From Rhynchopus sp. YZ270_cl-10 (Eukaryota > Euglenozoa > Diplonemea > Diplonemida > Diplonemidae), in contig OZ037891.1 of NCBI GenBank assembly GCA_964035575.1, forward strand, positions 186,001 to 250,000: DNA of 64,000 bases. Reading direction: 5' to 3'. Of the stretch, positions 1 to 11,620 are shown piece by piece (within the stretch, counting starts at the first letter, position 1; each line of letters opens with the position of its first letter). The notes beneath the pieces are model-generated. The model saw only the letters and a list, made by a program, of their open reading frames with translations. It ran no database searches and had not been told where the DNA came from. Both the position numbers and the translations under genes were made by a program.

Positions 1-382
1 TAACGCCTCCGCGGACAGTGGACACAAGAAAGAGAAAGTGAAGAACGCCTTGAACGCCCGCCACCTCTTTATGAAAGTACAGTTGGCGCGAAAGAAGGGA
101 GGGGAAGATGGGGGAGGCATGTAAGATGGGTGTACCTTTCATGTACACATGCACACACATCTTTTTTGCAAATCGTTGAAATGATTGCTCGAATGCCATT
201 GTTTGGATTGGATTGCACCATCCACACATTATGATAAAAGAAGGTTTTGAAAGACGCATATACCCCACATAGCAACGTACAAGGTAAATAGGTTGGACGT
301 TTGTGTTCAATGTTATGTTTGTCAAATGGTAGACAAATGCACAGCATTTGGCACAGAAAAAAGAAAGAAAAGAAGAGAGAGA

Positions 383-508
383 TGGTGCTCCGGGAGGGGT
401 CGATATTGACAGGTCGCTGACACAGGGACACACCCCCTGATATTGACAGGCCACCGACAGGTCGTGACACGTCGCTGACAGGTCGTTGACCGACTTCCGA
501 AAGCACCA
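383..508. mobile_element. Short TGGTGCT...AGCACCA element
   Basis: It begins TGGTGCTCCGGGAGGGG and ends CCGAAAGCACCA, giving an imperfect inverted repeat of about 12 bp. The interior repeats the word GATATTGACAGG and GACAGGTCG motifs. It sits in a purine run with AGAGA directly on both sides (378-382 and 509-513), which fits a 5 bp duplication but could be chance in a GA tract. It is too short to code and must be non-autonomous. Confidence 0.7.
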
Positions 509-2751
509 AGAGAGAGAAATTTTTAGAGGTGAATCACCACCGTGTCTCTTTTGTGCACACTCTAAAAAAACGGGCTCTCATTTGTTCAACATATTTACTA
601 GTACTGCTAAACTCTGAACAGAGTTTCTTTTGTGAGGTACTCTTCGTCGTGGAAGAAAAAGAAAAAAACGGCACCAAAAAATCAACACCCCCATCAATAA
701 AAAAGAAGGACAAAGCAAACACCAACATTTCGCTGATAGTATTTAAAAGAAAAAGAACGCTGAATATCAGAGATAACCACCTGATTTTGCCTGAAAATTT
801 GATGGTGTTTTTGGTGATGTTTGGTGGTATTTAAACCACTTTTACCACCAAAATTCAGGCAAAAAAATCAAGTGAGTTCACCCAAGAGATAATGCATGGA
901 ATTTCCTTTTCTTTTATTCTTCCGTTGAAAGAGAATTTCAAAAAAAAAATGGCCGGGGGAAAAAAAAATGCTTCATCTTTTTTGACCAAAAAAAGTGAAA
1001 AACTAACTCAACGGTGAACCGTATCAGTGATCGTATCGTCAGGTTTACCTTGAAGGAAGGGAGAAAAAATAAAATAAAATGTCATATATCAGGGAGTGGA
1101 TCGAAGCAAACCACTGTAGTTCATTTACCACAGTTTTTTTTTCTTTTTCTTTTTGTGCACACGTGCACAACACTCTTGTTTTAGACAAAAATTAAAACAA
1201 ACTGCAGTGGAGTGCTTTGACCATAATGATAAGTTGATTTTTTTTTAAAGAAAACCCAAAAAGAGAGAAACGTTAATAAAATACGAACCCAAAACCAACG
1301 CATTTTTGTTTAGTCACCTAAACAATAAAAAAACGCCGAGAATGGGGATTACATGCCACACGCGGTGAACAGTTTCTCTCTCATTTGGGTATGCGTGTGT
1401 TTTGGGATCAAAATTGGGTAAATTCCTTGAATAAAAAACGTGGTCGAAAAGAGCATTTTCGTACTTTTAAACCGTTCTGAACTTCTCACTTTTTTTTTGA
1501 TTTTTTTTGTTGATTTTTGAAAAAATAAAATAAAACAAAGGCTCTGCACTCGATGAAAAGTGCACATGCCTCGAAATATCGCCCCCAAAGGAAAGGGGGG
1601 ATGCTTAGGAACTTCAGACAGCACACCCTCAACCATAGAGTGTGGCAGATATCTAGATGGGACAAATAGAAACTCTGGCCTGACAGTTTTTTTTTGTATG
1701 TTGTTGTTTGATAAATTTGTTGGATAAGTGTGGCTGCCATGTATGACAGTGTTCACTTTGTTTTTGGCACCATTTCCTTGCAACATCACAAAACACTGAC
1801 ATTGCTGAAAAGGGCCCTCCTGGAGAAAGGGGGAAAAGAGAAAAAAAAAGACTTCTGAATACAGCCTAATTAGGTGTACGAAGCCTTCTTTTTGTGTTCG
1901 GTGGGGTGGTTTTCTTTTGATAAACTATGACAAGGTGACTGGTAAGGGCATCCGCCCTTTTCATATAAAAAAAAAGCAGTGAATTAATAAAAAGAACAAG
2001 AAAAAACTCTGGAGGGAAAAAAAATGCAAGAAGCTGAGCAAAATGCCGAACCAGACATTTGTGGTCATTTGGCATTGTCACAAAACAACAAAAATAAAAA
2101 AAAAATGTCCTACACACTCCCCTATACGGAGACGGGACATGGAAATGAAAAGAAAAAAAAAAAAGAATACGAATCAGCGGCAAATAAGACTTTTCGTTAT
2201 GTTGACAAAAAACGCTCTTAAGCGTCCACCTTGGGTGGGTACCAAACAGCGGGCAACCAGGGGTTGCCCTCTACTCAAATACTAGCCGAAGCCTTTTCCC
2301 CCCACACAGATGGTGAGCTCGTTAAAAAAGCCCCTCAAAAGCTGGGAACAGATTGAGTGTGTGCTTTTTTTTGGTTGTAATAAATGATTATGTAATATGA
2401 ATCCTCCAAACATTTTTAATATAAAAAAATCAAACAAAATAAGATACAAAGAGAGAAAACAGAGGTGCAAACATCTCACCGGACTGACCGGTGAGATGCA
2501 GTCTATAATAACAATCATAATAAAAAGGCTGTTAAAAATATGTTATAAACAATGAATATACTTCATGGGCGCAACAACATACAACGGATGTACAAAAAAA
2601 ATATGGTTTGATTTTAGACTACTTTCGCGGGAAAGCAGCGTTATCATAACTAATGTACACAAACAAAAGAAGGGAAAAAAAACGTAGTAAATGGACAGCT
2701 AGAATTGAATTAAAATGACGTTGGATTTTTTTTGTTTTTGTTTTTTTTTTT

Positions 2752-2876
2752 TGGTGCTCCGGGAGGGGTCGATATTGACAGGTCGCTGACATGTCGCTGA
2801 CACAGGGACTTTATACACACCCCCCCTGATATTGACAGGTCGCCGACAGGTCGCTGACCGATTTCCGAAAGCACCA
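2752..2876. mobile_element. Short TGGTGCT...AGCACCA element, second copy
   Basis: It closely matches the copy at 383-508, with the same ends and the same central words (CGATATTGACAGGTCGCTGA and CCCCTGATATTGACAGG), but has a slightly different spacer. It lies inside a T tract, so the target duplication cannot be judged. Confidence 0.7.
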
Positions 2877-3892
2877 TTTTTGTCTAAAAAAAACAAAAAA
2901 AAAATACCCGATAAAGAAGTTGGTTAAGATGATATTAAGCCTTGTATTTGCTTCGGCTTAAGTAATTAGTTTAAGATAAAAGACCGATGTGTTCTGGAGT
3001 TTCAGGAGAGAAAAAAAAAAAATGCAAGTTCGTCACGTGTCACTGTTGGTGGCAATTTGGACGAGAATGTAATGGTCGATAATATCCTCTTGTATCTTGA
3101 AGCAACAACAGCATTTATATTTTTAAAAAAAACTAAAAACAGAAAAATAAAACGGTTGGAATGCAATGAGAGACTGGTTATATTTACATCAAAATTATTT
3201 TTCTAAAGATGTGTTTTCGTTCTTCACGAGCACATATCTTAAAATGTGACTCAACCCCGAAAATGACACAGCACAACCTCATTCGTAAGAAGTTGCTTGC
3301 GGGGGTTCTTTATTTATTTTTTTTTTTTTTTGAAACTTGGTTGTATTAGTGTAGCCACCCTAGAGGTGTGATCCACTATACTTTTTTTGTTGTTGGTTTA
3401 GTGTAGCTACCTTTCAGACAGTCTGCACTATTTTTTAAAAAAATAAAAATATTAGAAAGTCAAGAAGTAACACACTCTGAGGCGAAAAGCAGCCTCGAAT
3501 AACGCTAAGACCAACCCAATGGAAAAACAGGGACTCTGCACCTGCTAACCATTGTTATTTTTTTTTGTTGTTTAGGTGCAAATTTGACACGGGCCTTCTA
3601 GGTGAAGGACCGTATGTATATTTTTACAAAAAAAAGGGAGAGAGAGAGCGGGGAAATAGAAAACGACAAACGTGGCCACACAAAAGAATAGTTTTTTTTT
3701 AAAACGTTGGGCTCCAAAACCATACTCGTTCAGAATCGTGCAAGAAGGTCACTGAACATTAAATTTGACATTCAGCGTTGACCTTCTGAGATCATTTGGG
3801 AGGAGGGTAGGGAAAGACTCGTTTTTTTGGTGAACCACACGCAAGAAAAAAAAAAACGATGTGAGGATTGAAAAGAAGAAAAAAAAAAAGAA

Positions 3893-3944
3893 AAAGTTTA
3901 TAAGATGAACCTAAGCCTTCTCGTGGTCACCTTAGAAAAATGAC
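3893..3944 (+). repeat. GATGA hairpin cassette (CTAAGC stem)
   Basis: Reads GTTTATAAGATGAACCTAAG, then a short loop, then GGTCACCTTAG; the right stem arm is shortened. It is preceded and followed by A runs. Confidence 0.6.
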
Positions 3945-4158
3945 CTAATAGATAGCTACACTTCTTCTTTTTTCTTTCGAAAAAGAAAAAAAAAATGGGG
4001 AATAAAGTGAAAAAATAAATAGGAATCGTTGTTTTATTTTTGTTGTATCGACAATCACCCTAAGGACCCGCTTGGGGAACCGGGTATGCACTCAATGTTT
4101 TTTTTTTTCTCCTTCAAAGAAGCTTTGGAAAGAATTGGGCTGCAAAAAAAAGGGAGAA

Positions 4159-4206
4159 AAGTTTGTAAGATGAAACCTAAGCAAATAAGAGTGCTTGATC
4201 ACCTTG
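4159..4206 (+). repeat. GATGA hairpin cassette, variant stem
   Basis: GTTTGTAAGATGAAACCTAA opens it and GTGCTTGATCACCTT closes it. Related weaker copies lie at 4494-4538 and 5521-5556. Confidence 0.5.
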
Positions 4207-4594
4207 AGAAAAAAAAACATTCCTTTCTGATGAAGCTAAATCGTCCTTCCGTTGAAAGAGAACAAAAAAAAAAGGGGGGTGAAGTTGGTAATGTGCAAAA
4301 CGCCTCTAGAGACGTAAGCACTGACTCCGTGGGTTATCGAAAAAAACCCCCTACGGAGCGTTGCACTCCACAATAAATGATGAAAAAACCTGAGCTATAA
4401 TAGTGTTAAGTCAGTAACAAGAAGGACGAAACATGAAGCGGTTTAACCCCAACCATGCAGTCCTACATCCATTTCGAGGTTTAGACCTAAAGGAAGATTT
4501 GGTAAGATGACCCTGAGTTATAAGAGTGCTTAAGTCACGAATAGAAGGATGAAACCCACTATGAGGGAGAAGGAAATTGAAATATACAGTATTC

Positions 4595-4652
4595 TGGTGT
4601 TCCGGAGGGGGCCTATATTGACATGTCCTTGCCAGGTGTTTCCGGAACACCA
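4595..4652. mobile_element. 58 bp TGGTGTT...AACACCA palindromic element
   Basis: This is the shortest member of the TGGTG family. GGTGTTCCGGA at the left is perfectly matched by TCCGGAACACC at the right. GTATTC flanks it on both sides (4589-4594 and 4653-4658), a clean 6 bp target duplication outside any homopolymer. Confidence 0.75.
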
Positions 4653-4942
4653 GTATTCGTACAAAAAAAAATTATCGATCGTACTAAAATGTTCGACCTT
4701 TTCAGGATTTTTTTTCCCCTGGAAGTTCGACCTTTTTTACAATCGGCAATTTTTGTAATTTTTGTACAAATACGGTACATCACTATAAAAAAAAAGAGGT
4801 TTTGTTCAGATCTGGGACCCAAAAATAAAAGGTTCAGATTTTTTTTTGCTAAAATTGTTGGAATAGTGTTGCCGTTGCTATCTGTGCAAAAGCTCCACTT
4901 TCAAGTCTTTTCAGAGTACTCCAAACAAAAAGAGAAAAAAAG

Positions 4943-4987
4943 AAAAGTTTATAAGATGAACCTAAGCCTTTCATGCTTGGTCACCTA
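4943..4987 (+). repeat. GATGA hairpin cassette (CTAAGC stem)
   Basis: GTTTATAAGATGAACCTAAG, loop CCTTTCAT, then GCTTGGTCACCTA. It follows GAAAA and precedes A-rich DNA. Confidence 0.65.
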
Positions 4988-5086
4988 AAACAAAACCCTC
5001 CCACAAAAGGGGGTGAAGAAAAGAAAGGTATGTAAGCTGAACGTAAGGTTCGTAGAAAATGAACCTGGGGGGAGGAAAAAATAGTT

Positions 5087-5145
5087 GTAGATGCAGGCAC
5101 ATCTCCGACGGACCAAGTGTGATGCCAGCCATCCGGATGAAAACA
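5087..5145 (+). repeat. GATGCAGGCACC cassette
   Basis: GTAGATGCAGGCAC ... GATGCCAGCCATCCGGATGA. This is one of about eight copies whose arms GGCA and TGCC and palindrome ATCCGGAT are kept. Others are at 14020, 20748, 20964, 22736, 34434, 35857 and 49262. Confidence 0.6.
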
Positions 5146-5488
5146 CAAAAAAAAGAAAATATTTCATATACTTTCTATGCTATTGAATAGAAGAAAAAAA
5201 TATGGTACGAAGAATAAAGAAGCCAAAGGGAAAGAGTCGATGACAGTACCAACGCCATTTTTACCGAACACTGGCGGGTGCAGGCATTATTGGAGTTTTA
5301 CTTATTTTTGTTGTTTTTTTTATTTATATAATTTGCTGGATGGGCCTGTAAATTTAATGGTTAGCCTTTTGAGGTTTGTTTGTACGGAAGGTAGAAGCAC
5401 GCAGTTGCATTTTATTTTATTTTTGAAAAACGTTGGGAAGGAGGGTCACCTGCTGGCAATGTTTGCCTCCTCTCTAATGTAAATGCCA

Positions 5489-5521
<33 letters not shown>

Positions 5522-5734
5522 GAATGAACCTAAGCCTCTCCCATGCTTTCGAGAAGAAGAAAGAAAAATTGTGTGTATGCGTTACTGTTTGGATGTTCCC
5601 CAAGAGTGTGCGGTTATTTTTTACGAAAGAAACATTTCAAAAATCCGCACCTTGCATGTCCTTGCTCCATATCCGTACCTGTGTGTCCTACATCCATTTT
5701 TTCGTGGTTTACATCATAAAAGAAATATCTCAAG

Positions 5735-6202
5735 TGGTGCTTCCCGGGGGGTATGCATTTCACAAATTTTCAATTCAATTCACAACTTTTCACAACTATT
5801 CACAACTTTTCACCACCCTTTTTTTCTTCGTTGGTGAAGCTTTTAAATGCCGGCATTTGCATTTCCGGAATCCGTCCGGCCAGTGGTGGGGTCAATTTGC
5901 CGAAATGGACAAGTTCTCGTCATTTCCGCACAGTGCACAGTACACAGGTACACAGGTACACCACATCACGTTCTATCTTGTGAATCCCAGCATACCCCTC
6001 AATGGGTGGGTCACCACCCAACCCAAAAAAAACCCCCCCAAAAAAAAAAAATCAATTCACAACTTTTCACAACTTTTCACAATTTTTCACCATTTTCCAC
6101 CAGCCTTCACAATTTTATAGCGGTTTTCGAGTTGTGAAAACTTGTGAAAACTTGTCACATTTTGTGAAAATTTGTGAAATGCATACCCCCCGGGAAGCAC
6201 CA
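5735..6202. mobile_element. 468 bp TGGTGCT element with 38 bp inverted ends
   Basis: The left end TGGTGCTTCCCGGGGGGTAT is mirrored perfectly at the right for about 38 bp. TCAAG lies directly outside both ends (5730-5734 and 6203-6207), a 5 bp target duplication. The interior holds TTCACAAC tandem arrays on both sides of a roughly 165 bp core (about 5835-6000) that recurs inside the elements at 26185 and, reversed, 61585. There is no coding capacity, so it is a non-autonomous element. Confidence 0.85.
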
Positions 6203-6573
6203 TCAAGATTTGTTTTGTTTTGTTTTGCGTAAGATTTGCTTTCAGTGAAGTGGTAAGGTGTGTTAGAGGGAGACAAAAAAAACCCCTTCTTATGCACAAT
6301 ACACATGAAAAGCAAAAAAGTATTGGAAAAAAAAAATTGTTCGATTTTTAGGCATACTATTACAAGATAGCGGCCACGAAATTAAATAAATAAATAAATA
6401 AATAAAAAATACCGGCGTTTTTCTGCGTTGCAACATCTATGTTGATTTTGGTTGTGATATATATTGGCCTCAGCGGTGCAAAGCGAAGAGGGAAGGCTTG
6501 GTGTCGTATCTTCAAACCATCCAACGATGGCGGGGTTCTGTACTTTTAAAAAAAATTTTCCACCTGAAAAGGG

Positions 6574-6677
6574 GGATCCGTAAAATGTCGGTTTTAGCTA
6601 TTCCATACTAAAACTAAACAAAAAAAAACAAATGACAATGTAAAAAACCGACACTCACCTCATTTTTTTACGGATCC
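6574..6677. repeat. Small fold-back GGATCCGTAAAA
   Basis: GGATCCGTAAAA followed by TGTCGGTTTT at the left is matched by their reverse complements at the right, with a few extra bases in the right arm. It is probably a miniature inverted-repeat element; I cannot fix a target duplication. Confidence 0.5.
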
Positions 6678-7520
6678 TCCTAAGGGCTATTTTTTTCAAA
6701 ACAAAACAATGGAATTACGCATCTACGATAATATTTTGTCCTTTCTTTAAGAAATCTTTGTTTAGAAATGATGAAAAGGGAGGGGAAAAAGCGCCCAAAA
6801 AATATGGGGAAAAAAAATAAACGTGAAAGATGAATGTGCCAGTTTACATCATGATGGTGAAGAGTAATTGATAAACTTTTTGTTTTGTTTTGAAAAATAA
6901 AAGAGAAGTTAAAAAATGCAAAACGCCTCACCGTACAGCTGGCAATGAAGTAGGGGGGCACTGAAAGAAAATGTGGTGTCGCTGTACATTCCAGATACAC
7001 AGCAAAAAGAAAGAAAAAATGAAAAAAAGAATAAGAAGTTGATACACTGGTAAAAGAATGTTTGTTCGTATTTTGTTGTTGTTGTTTTTTTTTTTGACTC
7101 AAACCGTTATGTTTTTTAAATAGGGGGAGGAGGGGAATCTGCTCATGTGGAAAAGGGAGGTGGGGGTGGGGTGGGTCCTCACTGAGAGAATAGGAGGATA
7201 ACGTAACAAAAAGAGGGGGAAATGAAGAATATTTTGTAAGGTGAGTGTGCCACATGGGCGCAACACATGTTACAAGGAGAAGGGGAAAAGAAGAAAAAAA
7301 AATTTGTTTGATTATAGACTACTATCACTAGATAGTAGGCACGGAAGAAGAAGAAGAAAAAAGAAGAAAAAAAGAGAAGTTGAAAAAAAGTACGCTGGGA
7401 CTCCCGGGATACGCTCCTGGCAGGTGTAGATACTGTAAAATAAAATGGTGGACAACTGAAGGTTGTACACACAGCGTCTTCAAAAAACAAAACAAAAAAA
7501 AGGGAATAATTTTTAGAAGT

Positions 7521-7554
<34 letters not shown>

Positions 7555-7607
7555 GTGACAAACTCAAAAAAGGGAAAACCAACGAGAGTGTGGGGTGTGG
7601 GGGAGAG

Positions 7608-7644
<37 letters not shown>

Positions 7645-7767
7645 AAGAGGAAAATAGAAGGGGGAAGAAGAGGGGGGGGTCGACAGACCTATGTGAAATC
7701 TTGCGAAAACAAAATGAAATAAAATAAATACAAAAAGAAGAAGAAGAAGAAGAAGAAGAAGAAGAAA

Positions 7768-7813
7768 ACGTGAAAAGATGATATTAAAAGCTCTCATGCT
7801 TAGTCATCTAAGA
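7768..7813 (+). repeat. GATGA hairpin cassette, diverged
   Basis: AAAAGATGATATTAAAAGCT, loop CTCAT, then GCTTAGTCATCTAAG. The stem is AGC/GCT plus AGATGA/TCATCT. Confidence 0.5.
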
Positions 7814-8410
7814 AGAACAAAAAGGAAGAAAAAATGGGGGGGGGTTTTTTTTATGAAGTTTTTGATATGTTTGCTTTTGTGTTCTTGTTTTGTTTTTTTT
7901 TGGGGGGGAAGGGAGATAAAACAGGGGTTATTTTTTAGTGATAAATCAAATGTGAAAACAGCGAAATCAAAATTGTGGGGGGTTAAAAAATAAAAAAAAG
8001 TAATTTTTCTGTTGTGGCTTTTGGGTTGGAAACCATATTGACCATCTGCAAGAAAAGAAGAGCTGTGAGGGAAATGAAAAAAATGGTAATCACAATACCC
8101 CTTTTGTTTATCACTTCTTCTTTCTTCCCAATTCTTTCTAAAAAAAAAAATAGTATCTCAGTAGTTATTCCACTAAAATTATTATTCTTTTTACCGCAAA
8201 TATTTTTGGCAAGGGAATTTTTTGTTATTTTTTTGGGGGGAGGTTATTTTTTTCGTATCATTTTGCTGATGTCAAACACGCAAAATTACGACACAAAAAA
8301 AAAAGTGGGGTGCGGCACACCCCGTAAATCAGGGCAAGTGGGAAAAAGGTTTGTTTGTGAGACTATAAGCTCAATGGTTCTGCGTAAATAGGGGAAAAAA
8401 AAAAAAAGGA

Positions 8411-8462
8411 AAACTTGAAAGATGAATGTGCTCTCTCTCTCTCGTGCACACACATCTGTATC
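8411..8462 (+). repeat. GATGA hairpin cassette (GTGC stem)
   Basis: GAAAGATGAATGTGC, a CT-rich loop CTCTCTCTCTCTCGT, then GCACACACATC. Flank and loop match the CTAAGC-stem copies, but the stem is a different sequence that still pairs. Similar copies lie at 122-165, 19756-19800, 23198-23237, 28206-28248, 34167-34206 and 44607-44645. Confidence 0.6.
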
Positions 8463-9006
8463 ACTATCGAAAAAAAGGTCAAAATCACTCCACCAAAGTG
8501 GGTTCTGTACATCAAATGTCAGTGAAAAAGGGGAATAGGGGGGAAGGTTGTTTTTTTTTTTTTTCAAAAAATAAAGCTGGAAAATAGGTCATCAAAAAAA
8601 GATGAACTAAAAAAAAAAAAATCATTTTGTGAGTCAGCCTTCGTAGCTGTTATTGTAGATAGTACCAAGGAGGGAGGTGTCACACAAAAATCTGACAAAA
8701 AACTTCCACCCCATGGAAAATATCTTTTTTTTTTTTCGAACTGATTTTTGAGGGGATCGTTTTGAGGGGTGTGGTGGGGGGGGGGGGGGGGGGGTGGGGA
8801 GGAGGTGAAAAGGGAGGAAAGAGGGAGATTGAATTCGAGACGGATGGGTTTCTTTTGCTGCTAAGCTGTCGCTGACAAAAAAAAAAAAGAAGGAAAGAGA
8901 AAAAAATGAAGGGGGAAAGAAAAAAGAAAAAGCCGAGGGGGCGGAGGCAGGGATGGGTGGTGGGAATAGGGAGGGAGTGAGGCATAAGAATTATTTATTT
9001 TTTTTT

Positions 9007-9056
9007 TGAAAACTTGGTTGTATTAGTGTAGCCACCCTAGAGTGTGCTCCACTCTT
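9007..9056 (+). repeat. AGTGTAG...CTCCACT cassette
   Basis: GAAAACTTGGTTGTATTAG leads into AGTGTAGCCACCCTAG and ends GTGTGCTCCACT. The outer arms AGTG and CACT pair. It is almost identical to the copies at 3330-3382 and 48382-48430, and follows a T run. Confidence 0.65.
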
Positions 9057-9092
9057 CAACCACCTTTTTTTTTTTTTTTTGAAAAAAATGTT

Positions 9093-9141
9093 GAAAATAG
9101 TGTAGTTGCCCATCTCCAACTATGTGCACGCTCCACTGAAA
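9093..9141 (+). repeat. AGTGTAG...CTCCACT cassette, second
   Basis: AGTGTAGTTGCCCATCTCC ... TGTGCACGCTCCACT. It lies about 40 bp after the preceding copy in the same orientation. Confidence 0.55.
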
Positions 9142-9304
9142 ATTTTTGAGGGGGGTTATTTCGAGTAATCGATGAGAATGTGTAGCAACACACACCGGGG
9201 GGGGGAGAGGGGGAGAAAGAATGGGGGGAAATGAGTGGGTTATAAAAGATAAAGACCAAAGCCGTATGACATAGGTCACCTTGAAAAGGGAAGAGAAAGA
9301 GAAT

Positions 9305-9347
9305 ATGTGTAAGGATGGTACCTAAGCCTCTCGTGCTTGGTCACCCT
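9305..9347 (+). repeat. GATGA hairpin cassette (CTAAGC stem)
   Basis: GTAAGGATGGTACCTAAGC, loop CTCTCGT, then GCTTGGTCACC. Confidence 0.6.
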
Positions 9348-9728
9348 AAAAAAAAACATTGCAAAGCGGATTCAAGGTATGCGTAAGAGGGGGAAAAAAA
9401 ATTGATTAGTTGTTTAGTTTTTGAGATGAATAAATCGCACTGAAAATAAGATATGTGTGTGGGGAGAAAGGAAGAAACGAGAGAGATATTGGGGAGAAAA
9501 AGGGTGATTTTTTTTTTTTTTTGTGGTGTAAAAAAAAATCCCAAAAAAAAAAGTGGTTGCCATTATTTTTCAACATTACCCTAAGTACCCTGAGGTATAG
9601 GGGGGGTTGTATTTAATATTAGGCAAAACCATTTTATTGTAAAATTGTATTGAAGACTATCTTTCAATATGGTTGAAAACAAACTATAAAAAGCAAAACA
9701 AACAAAAACTACTACAGTAATAATAAAG

Positions 9729-9849
9729 AAGTTGATAAGATGATACATAAGCTGGGTGCTCCGGAAGGGGTGTCGATATTGACAGGTCACTGACAGGTCG
9801 TTGACCGATTCCCATAGGCACCTTAAGCGTCTTCTTGCTTAGTCACCTA
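9729..9849 (+). repeat. GATGA hairpin cassette split by an insertion
   Basis: The left part GTTGATAAGATGATACATAAG and the right part GTCTTCTTGCTTAGTCACCTA form a normal hairpin cassette interrupted by the element at 9753-9823. Confidence 0.7.
9753..9823. mobile_element. 71 bp TGGTGCT-family element inside a hairpin cassette
   Basis: GGTGCTCCGGAAGGGG opens it, GATATTGACAGGTCACTGA follows, and CCCATAGGCACC closes it. TAAGC flanks both ends (9748-9752 and 9824-9828). The flanks join into an intact cassette, so this copy inserted into a pre-existing cassette. Confidence 0.75.
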
Positions 9850-10831
9850 AAAGTAAATTATGAAGAGAATTGAGAATCAAAATAATAAAATATAAACTTT
9901 TTACAGATAGATTAAATAAGCCTTGAGGGAAAGGGGTATGGGGGATATGGGAGTATGGGGGACAAGGCCAAACATCATAATCAATTACAGAAGCAGCGAA
10001 GATTAAAACGCAGGTTCGAATTTAATCAAAAGCCTTTCTTTTTGTGCTGTTGATAAAATCCAGGGGCTAAGTTGAAAGCACAAAAAAAGTTCACAAAAAA
10101 AAATTTTACAATATTTTGTTAAGTTCCTATGGAAAGTACTATTATTTTCAGTAAGCAAACAGTAAAGAATAATCAGAGAATGCAAAACGTGGATGCATGG
10201 GGTTAATGGGAGGTGAAGATAATCGATGAGAAAAGGTAAGTTCAACATATGCAATCAAACATTGGTAGCATATAGGGATCAACAAAAATGTTCCCAACTT
10301 TCGAAAAAGAAAATATGTACGGTAAAGAATGACAACATTTAAAAATAAAGAGAAAAAAAACATACACCCTCATTTTTGGTTGGGTTATGTGCAATATTTT
10401 TATTGTTTGTTTGTTGTTTTCTTTTTCTTTTCTTTTTGAAAACCCTTGGTTGGTGCAGCCCACCCTCAGGATGCACGACACTATTTCTTTAGCAAAAGAA
10501 TAACGAAGGTTTTGTCAAAAAAGAAAGAAAAGAAAGAAAAAAAAAAAGAAGCAGAAAAAAAGGCGGTGAACAGAAGCGCAAGCTTCCCAAGGCTAAGAAA
10601 AAAAAACTCCCTTCTTTTTGTACGTTCGAGGAAGTGTATAGTTAATGAAATTTGGGGAAAATAATGAAAAAAAGAAAAAGGGAAAGAAAAGAAAGTTAAG
10701 GGTGGGAAAGATGAAATCTTTGAGAATAAATAAAAAGGAAATGAAGAAACAAATGACAGCATCGAAAAGCAAAGCAGCAAAAGAAAACACCATCGCTACC
10801 GAATCCGGTACATTTTTTTTTTTTTTTTTTG

Positions 10832-10884
10832 ATAAATTGTTGGAATAGTGTAGTTGCCACCTTGTGTGCAACGCCCCACTTTCC
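10832..10884 (+). repeat. AGTGTAG...CCCACT cassette with TTGC/GCAA stem
   Basis: AATAGTGTAGTTGCCACCTT ... GTGTGCAACGCCCCACT. The TTGC and GCAA arms pair, whereas other copies use different inner arms. A related copy lies at 10438-10485. Confidence 0.55.
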
Positions 10885-10940
10885 CTTTTAACACTCACCT
10901 ACTTTGAAAGATGCAAAAAAAATCATCTAAATAAAAGAAA

Positions 10941-10992
10941 GGTTTACAAGATGACATGATGGACATAGGCCTCACGTGATTAGTCACCTTGA
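10941..10992 (+). repeat. GATGA hairpin cassette, variant
   Basis: GGTTTACAAGATGACATGAT, then an imperfect stem, then GATTAGTCACCTT. Confidence 0.45.
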
Positions 10993-11354
10993 AATAAAGA
11001 GAGTGTGGTCAAGGTGATAACACCTATGCAGACTTGGGTATTAGAGGGAAGAAAAAAACCACACTGTTATTAGCAGGGGAAAAAATAATTGGACCATTTT
11101 TTTTTCTTTATTTTCGTTGAGATGAAATGAACAGTGTGTGCTAAGTCCTCCCTCTTCTTCTTGCAAAGAACCTACACTTTCAAGATTTCTTTATTTTTTT
11201 GCTGTGTGTTTTGCAGTATCGACATCAAAATATTTTGAAAAAAATAACGTCATGTCAAAAGACAGGGTTCTTTTTCAAAGAAAATAATGCAGTACCGCAG
11301 AGACACACCTACCCTGAAAGAATCAGGGTATGGTTTTAGTTTAAAGAGAAACGC

Positions 11355-11394
11355 TGTTGAGATGAACTTAAGCCTCTCTGTGCTTAGTCACCTA
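11355..11394 (+). repeat. GATGA hairpin cassette (TTAAGC stem)
   Basis: GTTGAGATGAACTTAAGC, loop CTCTCTGT, then GCTTAGTCACCTA. Confidence 0.6.
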
Positions 11395-11620
11395 ATTAAA
11401 AAAAAAAAAAAAAACAGAACAAAAAGGAACCTCTGGTCTGACCTTTTTTTACTCTTTTTTTCACATAAAAAATTCAATTTTTTTTAGTTCTTTGTTTTTT
11501 GCACAAAAATACAAAATTGTTATTTTTCATTCCTTTTAAAAAAAAATACTGATCATTATTTTTCTGTTGAAAAAAACGGCAAAACTCTTTTCCTTTTCTT
11601 TTGTAAAAAATGAAAACATC

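Larger units (their letters stand above)
1..11600. other. Gene-free AT-rich repeat tract
   Basis: No protein gene can be supported here. Every open frame is short and rich in Lys or Phe because of A and T runs. The tract is a mosaic of stem-loop cassettes, five TGGTG...CACCA elements (383, 2752, 4595, 5735, 9753) and a small fold-back at 6574, separated by homopolymer runs such as about 31 A at 5490-5520, A at 7526-7552, (GA)n at 7606-7642 and (AAG)n at 7735-7764. Confidence 0.7.

Noticed and set aside
383-508. Reading TG...CA ends with 5 bp duplications as solo long terminal repeats
   Set aside because: Members reach only 58-470 bp, have inverted ends up to 38 bp, and show no primer-binding or polypurine site; a TIR element is the simpler view.
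5569-6120. A 198-codon plus-strand frame over 5524-6120
   Set aside because: It runs through an A run and the TTCACAAC array of the element at 5735 and has no recognisable domain.
7480-7800. Lys- and Phe-rich frames across poly-A, GA and AAG runs
   Set aside because: Composition is set by simple repeats; they overlap on both strands and have no family resemblance.
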